DNA of 64,000 nt from Chrysopilus asiliformis (Eukaryota > Arthropoda > Insecta > Diptera > Rhagionidae): the NCBI GenBank assembly GCA_964034945.1, contig OZ035961.1:17127243-17191242 (forward strand), written 5' to 3'. The notes under the pieces are model-generated. The model was not told where the DNA came from and made no database searches. It worked only from the letters and a program-made list of their open reading frames with translations. Below, piece after piece: positions 1 through 12,072 of this stretch; position 1 is the first letter of the stretch; each line of letters starts with the position of its first letter. The translations under genes were made by a program, and so were the position numbers.

Positions 1-9
1 CTTCTTTAA

Positions 10-949
10 CCCTTTATTGCATAGTGTTGTTGTACAACAACACCTTTTCTAATTCAGTTTTTTAATATTATAACATACATATATTTCATGAACTTATATT
101 GAATAAATATATTTCGTAAGTATCCTAGGACATCAATTGTTATGAAAAAAAGTAATATGCACTTTTTTTTATAATTACTGCATTTTACAAATAAATAAAG
201 AGCAAAAAAGTAGCTATTTTGCCGATTAAATGTAACTGTGGCAAATCTAATACAGTTAAAAAATCGGTAATCAGCTTTATAAAGGTTTTTGGGGTCACTG
301 ATTATGAATCTGAAGTCAAAAATTCAACATGGTGGATCCAATATGGCGGTTAAAAGAGATTAAATTCATTAGATTACGCTGAAAACTGGTACGCGGGGGT
401 TTTGGGATCGCTAATTACGAATCTGAAGTCAAAACTTCAAAGTTCAAAATGGCGGATCCAATATAGCGGTCTAAAAACATAAAATTACGTACTAGTTTTC
501 AGCGTAATCTAATGAATTTTATCTTTTTCGACCGCCATATTCACTCAGAAAAATGAAGGCTAACTCGACGACCTACATACGGCGTAATTGGCCTCGGGCA
601 GGCGCGCGTTCGCCTGCATGTGGGCAAGTAAAACTGAGTTGACCTGTGGTCGGAGAAATTCTGAAATTAAGCCACCAGCAGGTGAAGTAGGGCATTGGGA
701 GCTGCACGAGTTGACCTTAGATAGGTTCACTCTGACCGCCTCTGTAAGGTCAGAGTTAACCTGACAAAAACCTCTGTAAGGTCAGAGTTAACCTGACAAA
801 AAGTTGACCTGGACATTTTTCTGAGTGTTGGGTCCGCCATTTTGAATTTTGAAGTTTTGACTTTAGATTCGTAATCAGCGACCCCAAAAACCCTCGGATA
901 CCAAAAACCGTGAAAATTAATTCCATAGAAAAATGTATGCATGAAAGGG
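10..949. mobile_element. TTAA-flanked MITE (copy A), piggyBac-like ends
   Basis: The element begins CCCTTT and ends AAAGGG and is flanked by TTAA on both sides (6-9 and 950-953). TTAA target duplication with CCC/GGG ends is characteristic of piggyBac-type elements. Near the left end is the palindrome GTTGTTGTACAACAAC. The interior carries long subterminal inverted segments containing GGCGGATCCAATATGGCGG. A second copy lies at 58488-59020 in opposite orientation. Copy A is longer because it has an extra duplicated internal arm (about 385-480) and a nested MITE at 542-827. No coding capacity is seen, so it is non-autonomous. Confidence 0.8.
542..827. mobile_element. CACTCAG MITE, copy 1 (nested)
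   Basis: The terminal inverted repeats are CACTCAGAAAAATG at the left and CATTTTTCTGAGTG at the right. The element interrupts the GGATCC-containing arm of the surrounding TTAA MITE. The copy at 58488-59020 shows the uninterrupted target and indicates a 2-bp duplication (TT). The interior is more GC-rich than its surroundings and contains a tandem duplication of a CTCTGTAAGGTCAGAGTTAA segment (about 740-800). The second copy is at 8763-9034, in inverse orientation. The superfamily is not assignable from a 2-bp TSD alone. Confidence 0.8.
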
Positions 950-1435
950 TTAATCGCCATGGGTTTTTTAACCTCCTTTAATTTCCAAAAAAAATTTGGC
1001 ATGTGTTAAACTCAGTCCTTTTTGAAAAACTTTCCACCTCACACAGATAAATTAAGTCAAAGTAATTTAAACATAGGGTATACCTTTCAAGTAGGTTGAA
1101 ATCAAATAGGATTTGATGTAGTTTGCGATATCAATTTTTTTTGTCAAATATTCGGGATATTTAGTGGTCATTAAACAAATCGCAACTTATATCTAATCAA
1201 GAAGAAGTTTTAAAAGTTAAATGCACCATCCAAACAATGTATGGAAAATAATATTAGTTCAAATTAATAGTTTTGACAAACAAAAATTTTAGATCGTGTA
1301 AAAAACGTAAAAATTGTAGATCGTGTAAAAACGTATGAATTCGAAATCGTGGAAAAAATCGTGTAAATTCTGGGATGCGTGTGTATATAAATATGAAATA
1401 ATGATTATATGTATAAAAATATTTTTTTAGCACTC

Positions 1436-1441
1436 TTTATT
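1436..1441 (-). terminator. Poly(A) signal AATAAA of the MBF2-like gene
   Basis: A canonical AATAAA on the minus strand lies 14 nt past the stop codon at 1456. This implies a very short 3' UTR. Confidence 0.6.
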
Positions 1442-1455
1442 CACATTAAATTTTG

Positions 1456-1935
1456 TTAATTATGATTCGGTTTCATACTATTTGTAAATACAACTCTTTT
1501 CGAATTGCTGGTACCCACAAAACCCGCATTTTGTTTAACTGGTATGAATGGTAATCCATAAATCTCAATACTAGCTTCAGCGAAAGTCGTGTTGAAAAAC
1601 TGAATTTCCGTTGATGATAAATAATTATCATAGGAATGAATTACTTTATCGAAGTTCTGAAAAAAGATACACAAAAAATCATTACACAAAAATATACAAT
1701 ATAAAAATCAGAAGAAATTTACATTGGAAGTGCTCAGATTAGCAAATGTAAAATAGAAATTATCATATTTGAAAACAAACGATTGGAAAAGCGAGATCGT
1801 CCCATTTGAAATACGATAATCCACCATTAATTTTTGATCTTCCGGTTCGCGTTCACCAAATGCTATCCATGTTGTCTCTGCAAATCCTCTACCGAAAATG
1901 CACAAAAATATCAGAGAACTGATCAAAGAAATCAT
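1456..1935 (-). CDS. MBF2-like small secreted protein (two exons)
   Basis: This looks like a complete gene of about 137 residues. Exon 1 is 1935-1723 and exon 2 is 1656-1456. The intron of 66 nt has a GTAAAT donor and a TTTTTTCAG acceptor and is phase 0. The start is the ATG at 1935, context AAAAATG. A longer upstream reading would need a TTG start and is rejected. The N-terminus MISLISSLIFLCIFGRGFA is a typical signal peptide. It is followed by a W-x2-FGEREPEDQ-type motif and a beta-rich domain ending STEIQFFNTTFAEASIEIYG, which matches the layout of MBF2-family proteins (W-x-x-G-x-R-x-x-G-D start, V-E-I-Y-G end). MBF2 was first described as a Bombyx coactivator, but most members are predicted secreted. 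The gene could instead belong to a related uncharacterised insect family, since the GD motif is replaced by ED. Confidence 0.7.
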
Positions 1936-1997
1936 TTTTCGTTTCGGAATATCTGATCTAATGAACAGAACTAAAAGATTCTCCGACAATCAGATCA

Positions 1998-2005
1998 TAT
2001 TTATA
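1998..2005 (-). promoter_or_regulatory. TATA box upstream of the MBF2-like gene
   Basis: TATAAATA on the minus strand lies about 63 nt upstream of the chosen ATG. That leaves room for a start site near 1975 and a 5' UTR of about 40 nt. Confidence 0.5.
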
Positions 2006-2019
2006 TCGATTAGGTATTT

Positions 2020-3330
2020 CTTGTAAGAACGTTGTGAGACAATAATATTTGTTAAGGCGTTGATGATGAAAGTGATAAGAAAATATCATTGTTGGAAAGT
2101 TCGTATAGAAAGATTGCAACATTGATACGCTTTTAACATGCGGTTAAACACAAGAAATTTAATGTCGTTGAGGAAATCAATTAAAGTCTTCTCAAGTCGA
2201 AATTTTAAAATATTTTCGTACTCTGTTAAGTGCTTGATAACAAGATAAATTACGGTAAAATGAGACTCTTACATTTTTTTTTTCTTTGAAGTTTTGAAAT
2301 TTTTCCATAATGATTAAATTTTGTTGTTGACATTATTAAAATGTACACCACGATTCTGATAGTCGTGTCGTTTTCAACAAGAGTCGTTTTTCGTATTTTT
2401 GTTGGTACAAAAGCAGTAACAAAACGACTGTTGTCAAAATTGCTCGACTACCAGAATTTCGGTCTAAAAATTCGTTTTTCATAAAAACGAAATTAACTTA
2501 TTTTATCGAATTTAGTTATGATACTTACTGCTTAGTGCTAACGACACCATCAGTTTATACAGTATGCACTACTGTTGACACATTACAAATAACACCTTAA
2601 CAGTATTCGCAATTGACGTAAAACTGTAGGTGCGGGCAACAGGGAAGTAAAATTGTTCCAAAACCTCTTTGATGAAGATAAACAGTCAAGTTCTGGGATG
2701 TAGTACAATGGAAAAGAGAAGATACCAACAAAGTCTTCTAACAATCAATGTTTTTTGTGAAAATTTCTCCGTTCTTTACCCAACATGTGCATAACTGCAC
2801 CAATTACTTTTCCTTGCCGAGCTTTTAAAAGTTTAGAGCAATTAAATATTTATTTCAAAACATTTAAAATCAATAGTTTTCAAATGACATTAATCAACGT
2901 CGAAGCAGCCTCTTACAACAAATATCTATACACATGATCAGAAGTGCTAAATTCTGTCGTCGCACTTAATTCAATTAAATAGTTTTGCATGTGAGGCCAT
3001 TTTCAGGGCATCAGATAATTTATGCTGTTTTATGGACGTTTAAAATAGGAATTTGAAAAGACATCCGTTAGATGGCAACTCAATTTATAGCTGAAACGAC
3101 CGAGTACAATATGGGGACGTACAATTTCCAAAGGCCATTATGATAAAGGGTTTCTCTTGTGTAAAAGGTATCTCCGCTATGTGAATTATGCACTGCAGAA
3201 ATTCATTTTTGCACCAGAAAATAACTTCATATTTTAAATAATGAGTCAGAAATTCTTCATATTTCATTATTATTTATTAAGGCTATGTGCATGCATGTAA
3301 ATCAATATTTTTCATGAAAAATTACAGGCT
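2020..3330. other. AT-rich non-coding interval
   Basis: I see no convincing coding region. The only structure noted is a degenerate inverted repeat at 2347-2463 (ACCACGATTCTGATAGTCG against CGACTACCAGAATTTCGGT), possibly a small decayed MITE of about 117 bp. Confidence 0.4.
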
Positions 3331-3334
3331 TTTT

Positions 3335-3660
3335 AAAAGCTTTATTTAGCTTGCTTTTGTCTGACAAAAAATACTGCCTGTCTGCCACGGCACATCTTGT
3401 AATATAGTTTTGACCCACTTCCACTCATCCGATTGACTTCAAATTTTGCATACATACGTAACTTTAATACAATATTTTCACTACATCGATAACAAGATTA
3501 TCCTATTCCTGAAATTTTCCGAAAAAATCAAAGTTTGAGTATTGCCTCATCAAATTTTGCAAAAATTTATCTTTACTCGCGATGCTGGATTCGATAATTC
3601 ATAAAACAGCCATTTGTATGGAGAGCAGTGTTCTGCATAGTTCTAGAACTGCACAGCCGA
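3335..3660 (+). repeat. Dispersed repeat fragment shared with the 33-37 kb palindrome
   Basis: The segment has the same order of motifs as 36185-36480: AGCTTTATTTAGCTTGC, a CTGTCTG tract, CACTTCCACTCATCCGATTG, then CATACATACGTAA. It is a diverged copy of the same family that supplies part of both palindrome arms. The class is unknown. The CTGTCTG tract followed by a conserved Cys-free block resembles INE-1/Helentron-derived repeats. Confidence 0.5.
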
Positions 3661-3747
3661 ATTTTATACAGAATTTGTTTCGCGAATTTTGTTAATCTGT
3701 CGCTGATAAACTCAATTAGCAAAAGTCGTCGGACGGTTTTATATGAA

Positions 3748-4302
3748 AACATAACAAAAGCTAAATTACCAATCTGGCAATTATTGAAAACCCGTATGGT
3801 GATTTAAGTGAACGGCGAACAGTTGTATCAAAATTCCACTATGAAGTCAAACTTTTCAATAAGATTTTTTTAAATTTATTCCAATCGGATTTTGATGTAT
3901 GGGAGTTTTATGTAGAATCATATCCTAAATAACTTTTGTTCTTGGACTTTTTTGATAAGATGCACCATTTTTGAGATATTCGCAAAAAAACGTTTTCGTT
4001 CGTATGGAGGGTACCCCCCCCCCCCCCTATTGGTCCATTTTTGCCTATGAACGAACTTAACCTCGCATTTTACAAAAAACGGATCTGCGCAAAATTTCAA
4101 GTCTGTAGCTCAATCCGTGCGCCCGCTATCCGCGCCACGGATGGACAGTCTGTCCACGGACAGACGGACATGCAAAGTTCAATTTTTTTTATCATTCTAA
4201 ACCCACTGGTGTAATTCATTTTTTTGTGTGATAACGGGATCTTGGCGTTACAAACGGTAAGGCAAAATTAATATACCCTTTGGTTTCACCATACGGGTAT
4301 AA
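3748..4302 (-). mobile_element. (GTCY)n Helentron-like element, copy 1
   Basis: Read on the minus strand the element starts TTATACCCGTATGGTGA and runs through a conserved TTACCGTTTGTAACGCC block. It then has a short (GTCY)n tract, GGCGCGGAT and GCGGGCGCACGGATTGAGCT, and a GGGGGTACCCCC palindrome. It ends at the hairpin TTGCCAGATTGGTAA followed by CTTTTGTTATGTTT. Eight copies occur in the window. The 5' CCCGTATGGTGA and the 3' TCACCATACGGG form subterminal inverted repeats. This layout (subterminal repeats, GTCY tract, 3' hairpin) resembles mini-me/INE-1 elements, which are non-autonomous Helentrons. This copy has a poly-C expansion at 4014-4027. Confidence 0.7.
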
Positions 4303-6178
4303 AAACTTGAGTTCGGGTATATTTCAGGAATAAATTCCTGAATTTTGTGTCATAGTCTAAACAATTGTGCAACATAAATTTAGTGTCGAAGAACAAAATT
4401 CGCGGAATCAAGATTTTTGTTCTCCTTTTTATCTACTCTACCTTGATAACAGCACATTATACGCAAGATCATAACTTCTGTTGCAATATTGTAAAAAAAA
4501 AACACAATTAATCATCTGATTTTGATTCGAATAATATTTGTTAAAATATTCAAAGGATTCACAGATCGTATACATATGACCAAGATAGGGAAAATAATAT
4601 CATAATCCCTGTCTTTATTCATTGGTGAATAGGCCCATAGCATACAAAATTTATCATTCAGTAATTTCATTACGTAGAAGGTTATGTTGGTACACAACCA
4701 TAAAATTCTCTCATATAGATATTGGCCCTCAAGCTTTTCACTACAAGACATAACCCAGGTGAAATCCCATCTGATCCCTGGATACAAATAATAAAGCTTC
4801 AACAAAAAATTCTTATCAAGATATGTAAGCATATATGTACATATATATTATACGGTTTACATACAGAATTTACCAATAAGACATTTCTCATAAAACGAAG
4901 TGAATTTTTCACATGTCTTCCCCTCGTACCGCTTCAACTTCATATTCAGAATTGACGGATTGAGACATTTTCTTAATCGCTATAGAAGAAATACCAGAGT
5001 CTACACGTTCTTTTGCAGTACAAGGACATAGCGATATGTTCACAAATGTCTATCAAAGCATAAAAAAGGAAAATACGGAAATAGGTATTGCGATAAGGAT
5101 CCAAACTGGAGGATGGTATATCCTGAGGGCACGTCGAAAGGGTGGAATTTGAAATCTTTCACGATTGCAATTCAAGAAAGTATAAGCTTTAAGGAGTATT
5201 CATTGATTATTCCTTAAAGATGAGCTGTGAAGATGAAATATATTGCCTTGGCTGGCAAACTGCTATCTGGCGTGTTCTTCGAATCGGTTGTAAAACAGTG
5301 AAGCCCATCCAATATAAATCATAGAAACGTTATATAGCTCTCGTTTGTATAAAGAAAGCATAATAAACATTTACGTAAAAGTCTCGTAATATTAATGTTT
5401 ACATAAGAGCATAAGTAGCAAAAAGGGACAAATGAATGGATAGCAGATATCAGATATAAGTATAGGCATATATTTGCTTCGGTACTAAATTCCATTTTAT
5501 TGCTGTTTACCTGGTTCTACGGCACGTCGAAGATGAGAAAACGAAATTGCAAATAGCCGACTGGATTCATTCTATTCGGTTGATGGAACATGGCTTCCAT
5601 GTAATTACATCAACAAATAAACATAAATGTGGTAAATTTATTTAATTATTCTCTTTTTGTACAAATAAAATCAATTTAGGGTATATTTAATTACATCTAG
5701 AAATGAACTGAACATTTCGAAAAACATTTTTATGATTAAATCATAAAAACACGTCACGTCAATTGCATTATTTCGCACAAAAATAAACAAAAACGTGAGA
5801 TTAAAATTTGAATATATAAAGGATATATAAAAATAATTAGGTTATCACAAAGCAATTTCACAATTTCTGTTATGAATTCTCAAAATAATTGTGCAACGTT
5901 TTTTTTAAATGTTGTCTGTGAAGTAAAATCACTGACGTTGTCCCCATGTTTTTAGTACCCGCGTAATTACAATCTGCTTTAATGCAAAAACCCGTTTGGT
6001 TCCAACCGAAAAACTTGCGGTCAATTCATACATTTTTCCTCAGTTAATTGTACATTTCAGCACCGGACAATTTTAGTTGCATACACCCGCACTCCCTCAC
6101 ACTCTCTCCTACTCCACGTTTCGCTAATTGACAATGAACGTGATCATTTGGTAATGCATATAAGTTAAATTAAAAAAT
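4303..6178. other. AT-rich non-coding interval
   Basis: I read both strands and see no gene. ORFs at 4512-4832 and 4722-4955 overlap on opposite strands and carry no recognisable motif. Confidence 0.4.
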
Positions 6179-6748
6179 AAACATAACAAAAGCTATAATT
6201 GCCACTCTAGCAATTATTGAAACACCGTATGGTGATATTCGTATCAAAATTCCAACAGTTGTACCAAAATTCCACTTTGAAGTCAAACTTTCCAATAAGA
6301 TTTTTTAAAATTTATTCCAATCGGATTTTGATGTATGGGAGTTTTATGTAGAATCATATTCTAAATAACTTTTGTTCTTGCATTTTTTTGATAAGATGCA
6401 CCGTTTTTGAGATATTCGCAAAAATCGTTTTCATTCGTATGGCGGGTACCCCCCCCCCCCCCCCCCCCTAATGGTCCATTTTTGACCATTAACGAACTTA
6501 GCCTTGCATTTTACAAAAAACGGAACTGTGCAAAATTTCAAATCTCTAGCTCAATCCGTGCGCCCGCAATCCGCGCAACAGACGAACGGACGGACGGACA
6601 GACGGACGGACGGACATGCTAAATTCAACTTTTTCTTATCAATCTAAACACACTGGTGTTATTCATTTTTTTGTGTGATGGCGGGATCTTGGCGTTACAA
6701 ACGGTAAGGCAAATCTAATATACCCTTTGGCTTCATCATACGGGTATA
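6179..6748 (-). mobile_element. (GTCY)n Helentron-like element, copy 2
   Basis: This is a full-length copy of the family at 3748-4302. It has a long homopolymer (about 21 C) at the GGTACC palindrome near 6449-6469 and a short GACGGACGGACA tract. Its 3' hairpin is degraded. The reading frame through the tract (TDERTDGQTDGRT) is a repeat artefact. Confidence 0.7.
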
Positions 6749-8762
6749 AAAATGGCATCATTTGGATAAATGACAATGTTTCCTTGGTTGAATTAAACAC
6801 GAACGAAGTTTACGCAAAATGAACTAAGATTTGTTGTTGATTTTACCAATAAATTTCTTTCCGTGTATGTGGCATCAAAATTAACATATTTTCAGTTTCC
6901 CGGATTATTGTAGCGCCTTTCTTCGCTAATTGGTTGTGCAATGAAGCTGAAACTACTTTAGTAGTTGATACTTATTATACACTAAAAATTCTAGTAGGGA
7001 GAAGAACATTAACTCAATGGATTCAATACGGTCAAATTTAAAAATACTAAATGGAATTAAATAATTACAAATTTTAATCTACGCAACTGAAAGTTTATTA
7101 ACTCTAATTTATTTCTCGTTCAAATTAAACATAGAATAAAAAAGTTCATTTTTCATTTTCTTTGAAATATTTCTCTGCTGTGGCTTTACTGCTGACGCCA
7201 TTAAAACGGAATTACCAACGTTTAATAAAAAGGGTTTCATCATAATGAAAATAAAGATTTTAATGACGCTTTTATTGAAACTAAATACCTTTCAACTCAA
7301 GAATAAAATCTAAAAATAGAATGCTGGGCATTAATATCATTATCATTAGCTAAATTGCACCAAAAATAAATCTAGAGAAACATATTGATATTTAATATTG
7401 ATTCAATGGACCCGAACGTTTTTTTTTCCTCACGCTTTCTCTTTTCCTTGAAAATCAAAGCATTGCGAGTCACATAACATTATTGAAAATGGAGCAAGTC
7501 GCTGAGGCATTATTACTTCAAACATGGATCCTAATGGCCTCGAAAAGGATTGAAATTAATTGGGGGTAGTAGCCAAACAGCAGTCAACATCAAGCATCCT
7601 GCGATATGTTCACAATTTCCACATTGTGCTTTTTATGTGTTGTTTGGCTGCTGCTGCTTCACAGCCGATAAAAATTTATCGTTTTCATCGATTTTTCTAA
7701 CGTCCATTGGAAGGGTTATGAATATCCTTTGTGTTTTTCCACCCTTTTGCTCATTTGCTTAAAGAAATCCCATCATTCATTTGCACACTTGGGTTTAACA
7801 CTCGCACCATATGGAATCTGCTTTTGTTCCACTTTAAGATACTTTTAATGATAAGCTTCATTAGCATTATATAGTGTAGATCATTTATTCAGTATTTTGT
7901 TTACAAAATATCCTATAAATGTTGCGATCTATCGCAATGAAGATTGCATGCAGCAACAGATTATCTTTTAACAATCCAAAAGATATTTGGAATGAGTGCA
8001 TAGGCAGGTATTTTACATACAGGCAAACACACAACTGATTGATTAATCAAACATACCTCAATAATTAATTAATAAGACACCATTTCAATTATAATGAACC
8101 TCATTTTAATAAATATACTCGTAGACTTACTATATACCTATTTCCTGTAAATTATATGGATATTTCTGCTTGGCTACAACTTTATTACAATAGCTTTGCT
8201 GTCAAGTGGGAGCTTTTATGAAAATTCAATTGAGGGGAACTGTTGTGGTCTGGTTAAATTATACTAATTAAATGTATTTGTTTTTTATACACCTTCTATT
8301 AACGCTAAAAGGCACGACACGACATGTGCTTCAGAATTCATCTGATGTTCAAAATTCGATATTTTGGTCCCATGGACTCCTAAAGATAACGCGAATAATC
8401 TTTTTTTCAAAATTTTAAATTAAACTTTTTCGCATAAGGTATTACATAATAGGCCTTAAAAAGGTCGCAGAGTCGATTTTTACCACATAAAATTGAATAC
8501 AGGATTTTCGTGTTATCCTTACAAGTCCTTGGGAGCAAATATCGAAATTTGACAATCAGATTCATGATCAGCGGCCCTTAAAACCCCCAAATGTATTTTT
8601 TTTTTCGGAAAAAATGGGAAAAAGGATGTTTGCGTTTTTCTTACAGGACCTAAATGAATTTTGACATACTTAAAACCTTGCTGGATTGCTTTCGCATCCC
8701 CGAAAACCTTATAAATATCAAGGTAAAATGTGTTTAGAATATGATTTTACATAACCGTTCCA
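6749..8762. other. AT-rich non-coding interval
   Basis: No gene is recognised. The 70-codon ORF at 7550-7762 has no motif support. The block 8330-8720 shares phrases such as GTTATCCTTACAAG and AAACCCCCA with 43930-44110, which suggests another decayed dispersed repeat. Confidence 0.35.
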
Positions 8763-9034
8763 CACTCAGAAAAATGTTCAGGTCACCTTTTTGTCAGGTT
8801 AACTCTGACCTTACAGAGGTGTCTGTAAGCCAGCTAGCGTTCAGAGTTAACCTATCTAAGGTCAACTCGTGCAGCTCCTAATGCCCTACTTCACCTGCTG
8901 TTGGCTTAATTTCAGAATTTCTCCGACCACAGGTCAACTCAGTTTTACTTGCCCACATGCAGGCGAACGCGCTCCTGCCCGAGGCCAATTACGCCGTATG
9001 TACGTCGTCGAGTTAGCCGCCATTTTTCTGAGTG
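8763..9034. mobile_element. CACTCAG MITE, copy 2
   Basis: It has the same 14-bp terminal inverted repeats as 542-827 and its interior is in inverse orientation. Flanking CA on both sides suggests a 2-bp target duplication, as in copy 1 (TT). The interior includes GGTCAACTCGTGCAGCTCC and CGCCGTATGTACGTCGTCGA and has no coding capacity. Confidence 0.8.
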
Positions 9035-11225
9035 CATACATCAAAATCTAATCGGAACAATTTTTCCACCCTCTGCCACACAAATACGATTTTTCAATTA
9101 GAATTTTATCTGCCTTCGTAGAGTATTTGACGAGTGGTCCCTGTTAATCGTAGCTTCCTTATGTTTTTTTAGGCAAAATAAAGAGTTCCAAATTTTGCAT
9201 GAATTCAATACTTTATTACACTTTGTAGAAGAAAGTAATAAATGGGTTGACTAAGTCTAATAATGACATCTATGGAGTATGAAAAGCAACAACCAACATT
9301 TCACGTTCTTATAATGATGTAAAAACAGCACTGATCTCACCAACTTGTAATTAGTTTTGTTTAATGAAAAGCAGAAACCTTTTGTTGAAAATAAAAACTT
9401 TTCTAACACAGGATTTACGTATAGAAACAGGAATATTCCCTCTTTAAAAAACGAGTTTTCTTTTTGATATTAATTTAGTTTATGGAATGGAATATTTCAT
9501 ATAAGTTTTCAAGAACACTTCAATTGTATCTCAACTGAAATGGAAAATAAACATTCCCAGAAATCTGCAATATGATATCGTAACCATATGTTATCCAACA
9601 TAAATGTTATGGGCGAGCATAAAAGGATCTAGATGTACTTATAAACATGTTTCATATCTACATCGTACAGTCGACAGACGCTCAAACAATTTTCAACGTC
9701 AAAAAAAAACTTGTTTTTCATTATATAATACGATCGTATGGAAGAATAAAAAGTTTTTCTCTAACACAAGTGTTGGTTTTCTATGTTTTCTCCATTCATT
9801 CCGTCTTTCTGATGATGAATGGAATTTAAATTTATGAACTTAACTTTAAAAATGTTTTTGCAACTTCATAATTTAAACTCGAAACCAACATATCCTGAAT
9901 ATCCACCAAAACAGTAGAGGTGATGAAGATGAAATGCGAATAACACACACCCAAATAGTTGAGAAACTATTTATAATTTTAGACAAAGACATTAATTAGA
10001 CAAACCCGAAATTGTAACTAAGGGCCTATTCGGCATTATAAAGTTATTTTCCCTCTATCATAACACAAAGTCATGTTAATTAACTAAACAAGACCGAATT
10101 TGGGATAATGGTTGTAGAATGAAATGAAAAAAAAAAGTTTAAGGAAAAATTAATTTCACCCCTTAAAGGACTCCACCCTTTTCATGTTTCTGCGTTTAAC
10201 GATTAACCTTGAAGCGAATTAAATCGATTGCCCGTTACGTATTTTTGTTGTTTCCATATGAAATTTATTAGCGAAAAAGTTTTTTGGCTCGACATCCAAT
10301 TCGTTTAAGACCTTTTACCATTTATTTTCTCCCATCATGGTCACATCTCCCTAACTCGTCCGCCCACTAGTCGCAATATTGACATGCCTCTGGTTATCCT
10401 TGTGATTTTGCTTCAAGTTGACATTATATACCAAGAAATTCAAAAAAAAAAAACAATCCCCCTGTAAAAAACAACTCTCTTCGAACGTGCCTAACCTTAA
10501 CCTCTTCTGGTAGTTGACGCCAAATCTAATAAATCATTTCACATACGACAAAATGAAAGTTCAAAGCACAAAAAGTATTTTTTTAAATATCCTATTGGCT
10601 TATGTCGTTGGTTCCAAAATACCAATAAAAGCTCAATGTACACCCCGATTCCACCAGATTCCCTGACATTTTGCCAAATTTTTTGTTTGATTCTTCCTTT
10701 TGTTGCAAAAATATTAAAATCGAATTTACATATTTCTGGTACTCCCTATCACACCTTTTAAGGTGTCACGGCGGCTTTATTTCTCATCTAAGAGGGTGAA
10801 AATTTTTGAGGTGCCTCCGTAAAAAAGTGTGCGGCATGTCGTCTGACAAGTATTCGACTGTCGCAGTCGATAAAGCAAAATTCTATTTCCATTGCCGAAC
10901 ATAAAATTTTGTTTTTGTTCTGGAAAGTGATTCTGTTTTTATCAATCAGCCAACCATATTTGAGTGGCTGCCAACGGGCTTGGCTGAGCTTTGAATTTAA
11001 ATAAACTTTACACATTCTTACTTAATGTCATAATAATTTTATTTCTATATATTGGATTTTTAAGGCGTCTGAGATGAAATCTTTGTAAAGACTTTTCAGC
11101 AGTTTTTGACATAATCTTTTTTTACCAAATAAATAAACGCTTTCCAAAATCGATTTATTTTGATATCCAATCAATATTTTTTTATATATTTGAGTAAAAA
11201 ATAGGTAAATTAATGAAATGTTGAT
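9035..11225. other. AT-rich non-coding interval
   Basis: No gene is recognised on either strand. The overlapping ORFs at 9604-9837 and 10788-11015 lack motifs, splice support or a family resemblance. Confidence 0.4.
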
Positions 11226-11351
11226 TTAACACGTTCGTGACATTTGCTTTTTCAACTTTTTTTACATTTGGACATCGTGTACCACGGGTGGTACACTAGC
11301 GATTTGTTTTCTGGCGGTTGTGCGCCATCGATGGTACACGGTGCGTGTTTT
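11226..11351. mobile_element. Truncated TTAA-type MITE end
   Basis: It starts TTAACACGTTCGTGAC and contains GTACCACGGGTGGTAC and GATGGTACAC palindromic pieces like those in 12073-13558 and 40768-40973. It is cut off by the (GTCY)n element that begins at about 11352, so only one end remains. Confidence 0.45.
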
Positions 11352-11738
11352 TTACACCCGTATGGTGAAACCAAAGGGTATATTAGATTTTCCTTACCGT
11401 TTGTAACGCCAAGATCCCGTCATGTCCGTCCATCTGTGGCGCGGATGGCGGGCGCACGAATTGAGCTAGAGACTTGAAATTTTACGCAGATTCGTTTTTC
11501 GTTCGTTAATGGGCAAAAATGGACCATTAGGGGGGGTAGTCCCCATACGAATATCTCAAAAACGGTGCATCTTATCAAAAAAATGCAAGAACAAAAGTTA
11601 TTTAGGATATGATTCTACATAAAACTCCCATACATCAAAATCCGATTGGAATAAGTTTTAAAAAATCTAATTGAAAAGTCTGACTTCAAAATGGAATTTT
11701 TATACAATTGTTCGCTGTTCACTTAAATCACTTAAATC
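11352..11738 (+). mobile_element. (GTCY)n Helentron-like element, copy 3 (deleted)
   Basis: The 5' end is ACACCCGTATGGTGA, a one-base variant of the family terminus. The block between GATCCCGTC and the GTCY tract has been lost, leaving only CATGTCCGTCCATCTG. The 3' hairpin is missing: the copy stops around TTCACTTAAATCA. Confidence 0.65.
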
Positions 11739-11833
11739 AAACAGGAAAAAGTTAATCGGCGAACATAAAATTTATTTTGTATTATAAACTCAGGCACGAG
11801 TTTTTACTACTGCCCAATAAAAAAGGAAGAATA

Positions 11834-12005
11834 CAGTGCAGCTCGGTTATAACTGACCTCATAGGGGAGTGAAAATTCCTACGTTCTAACAGTAATCCGT
11901 TATGAAAATATTAGACAAATGAACAACGGTTCTCGGGACTTTAGATTGGTTGTGTTATAGGAGAAAGTACCTTTTAACAGAGTCCGTAAAAACCGAGTTA
12001 CACTG
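11834..12005. mobile_element. pogo/Tigger-like MITE, 172 bp
   Basis: The ends are CAGTGCAGCTCGGTTATAAC and, inverted, CAGTGTAACTCGGTTTTTAC, flanked by TA on both sides (11832-11833 and 12006-12007). CAGT ends with TA duplication are the hallmark of pogo/Tigger-type Tc1-mariner elements. There is no coding capacity. Confidence 0.7.
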
Positions 12006-12072
12006 TATATGTTTGCAATTAGATACAATAAAATTAACTCCCTCCCCTTCACCTACCTCTTCCTAGTATTAA

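Noticed and set aside
1936..1989. N-terminal extension of the MBF2-like gene
   Set aside because: It would need a TTG start. The internal ATG at 1935 has good context and gives a clean signal peptide.
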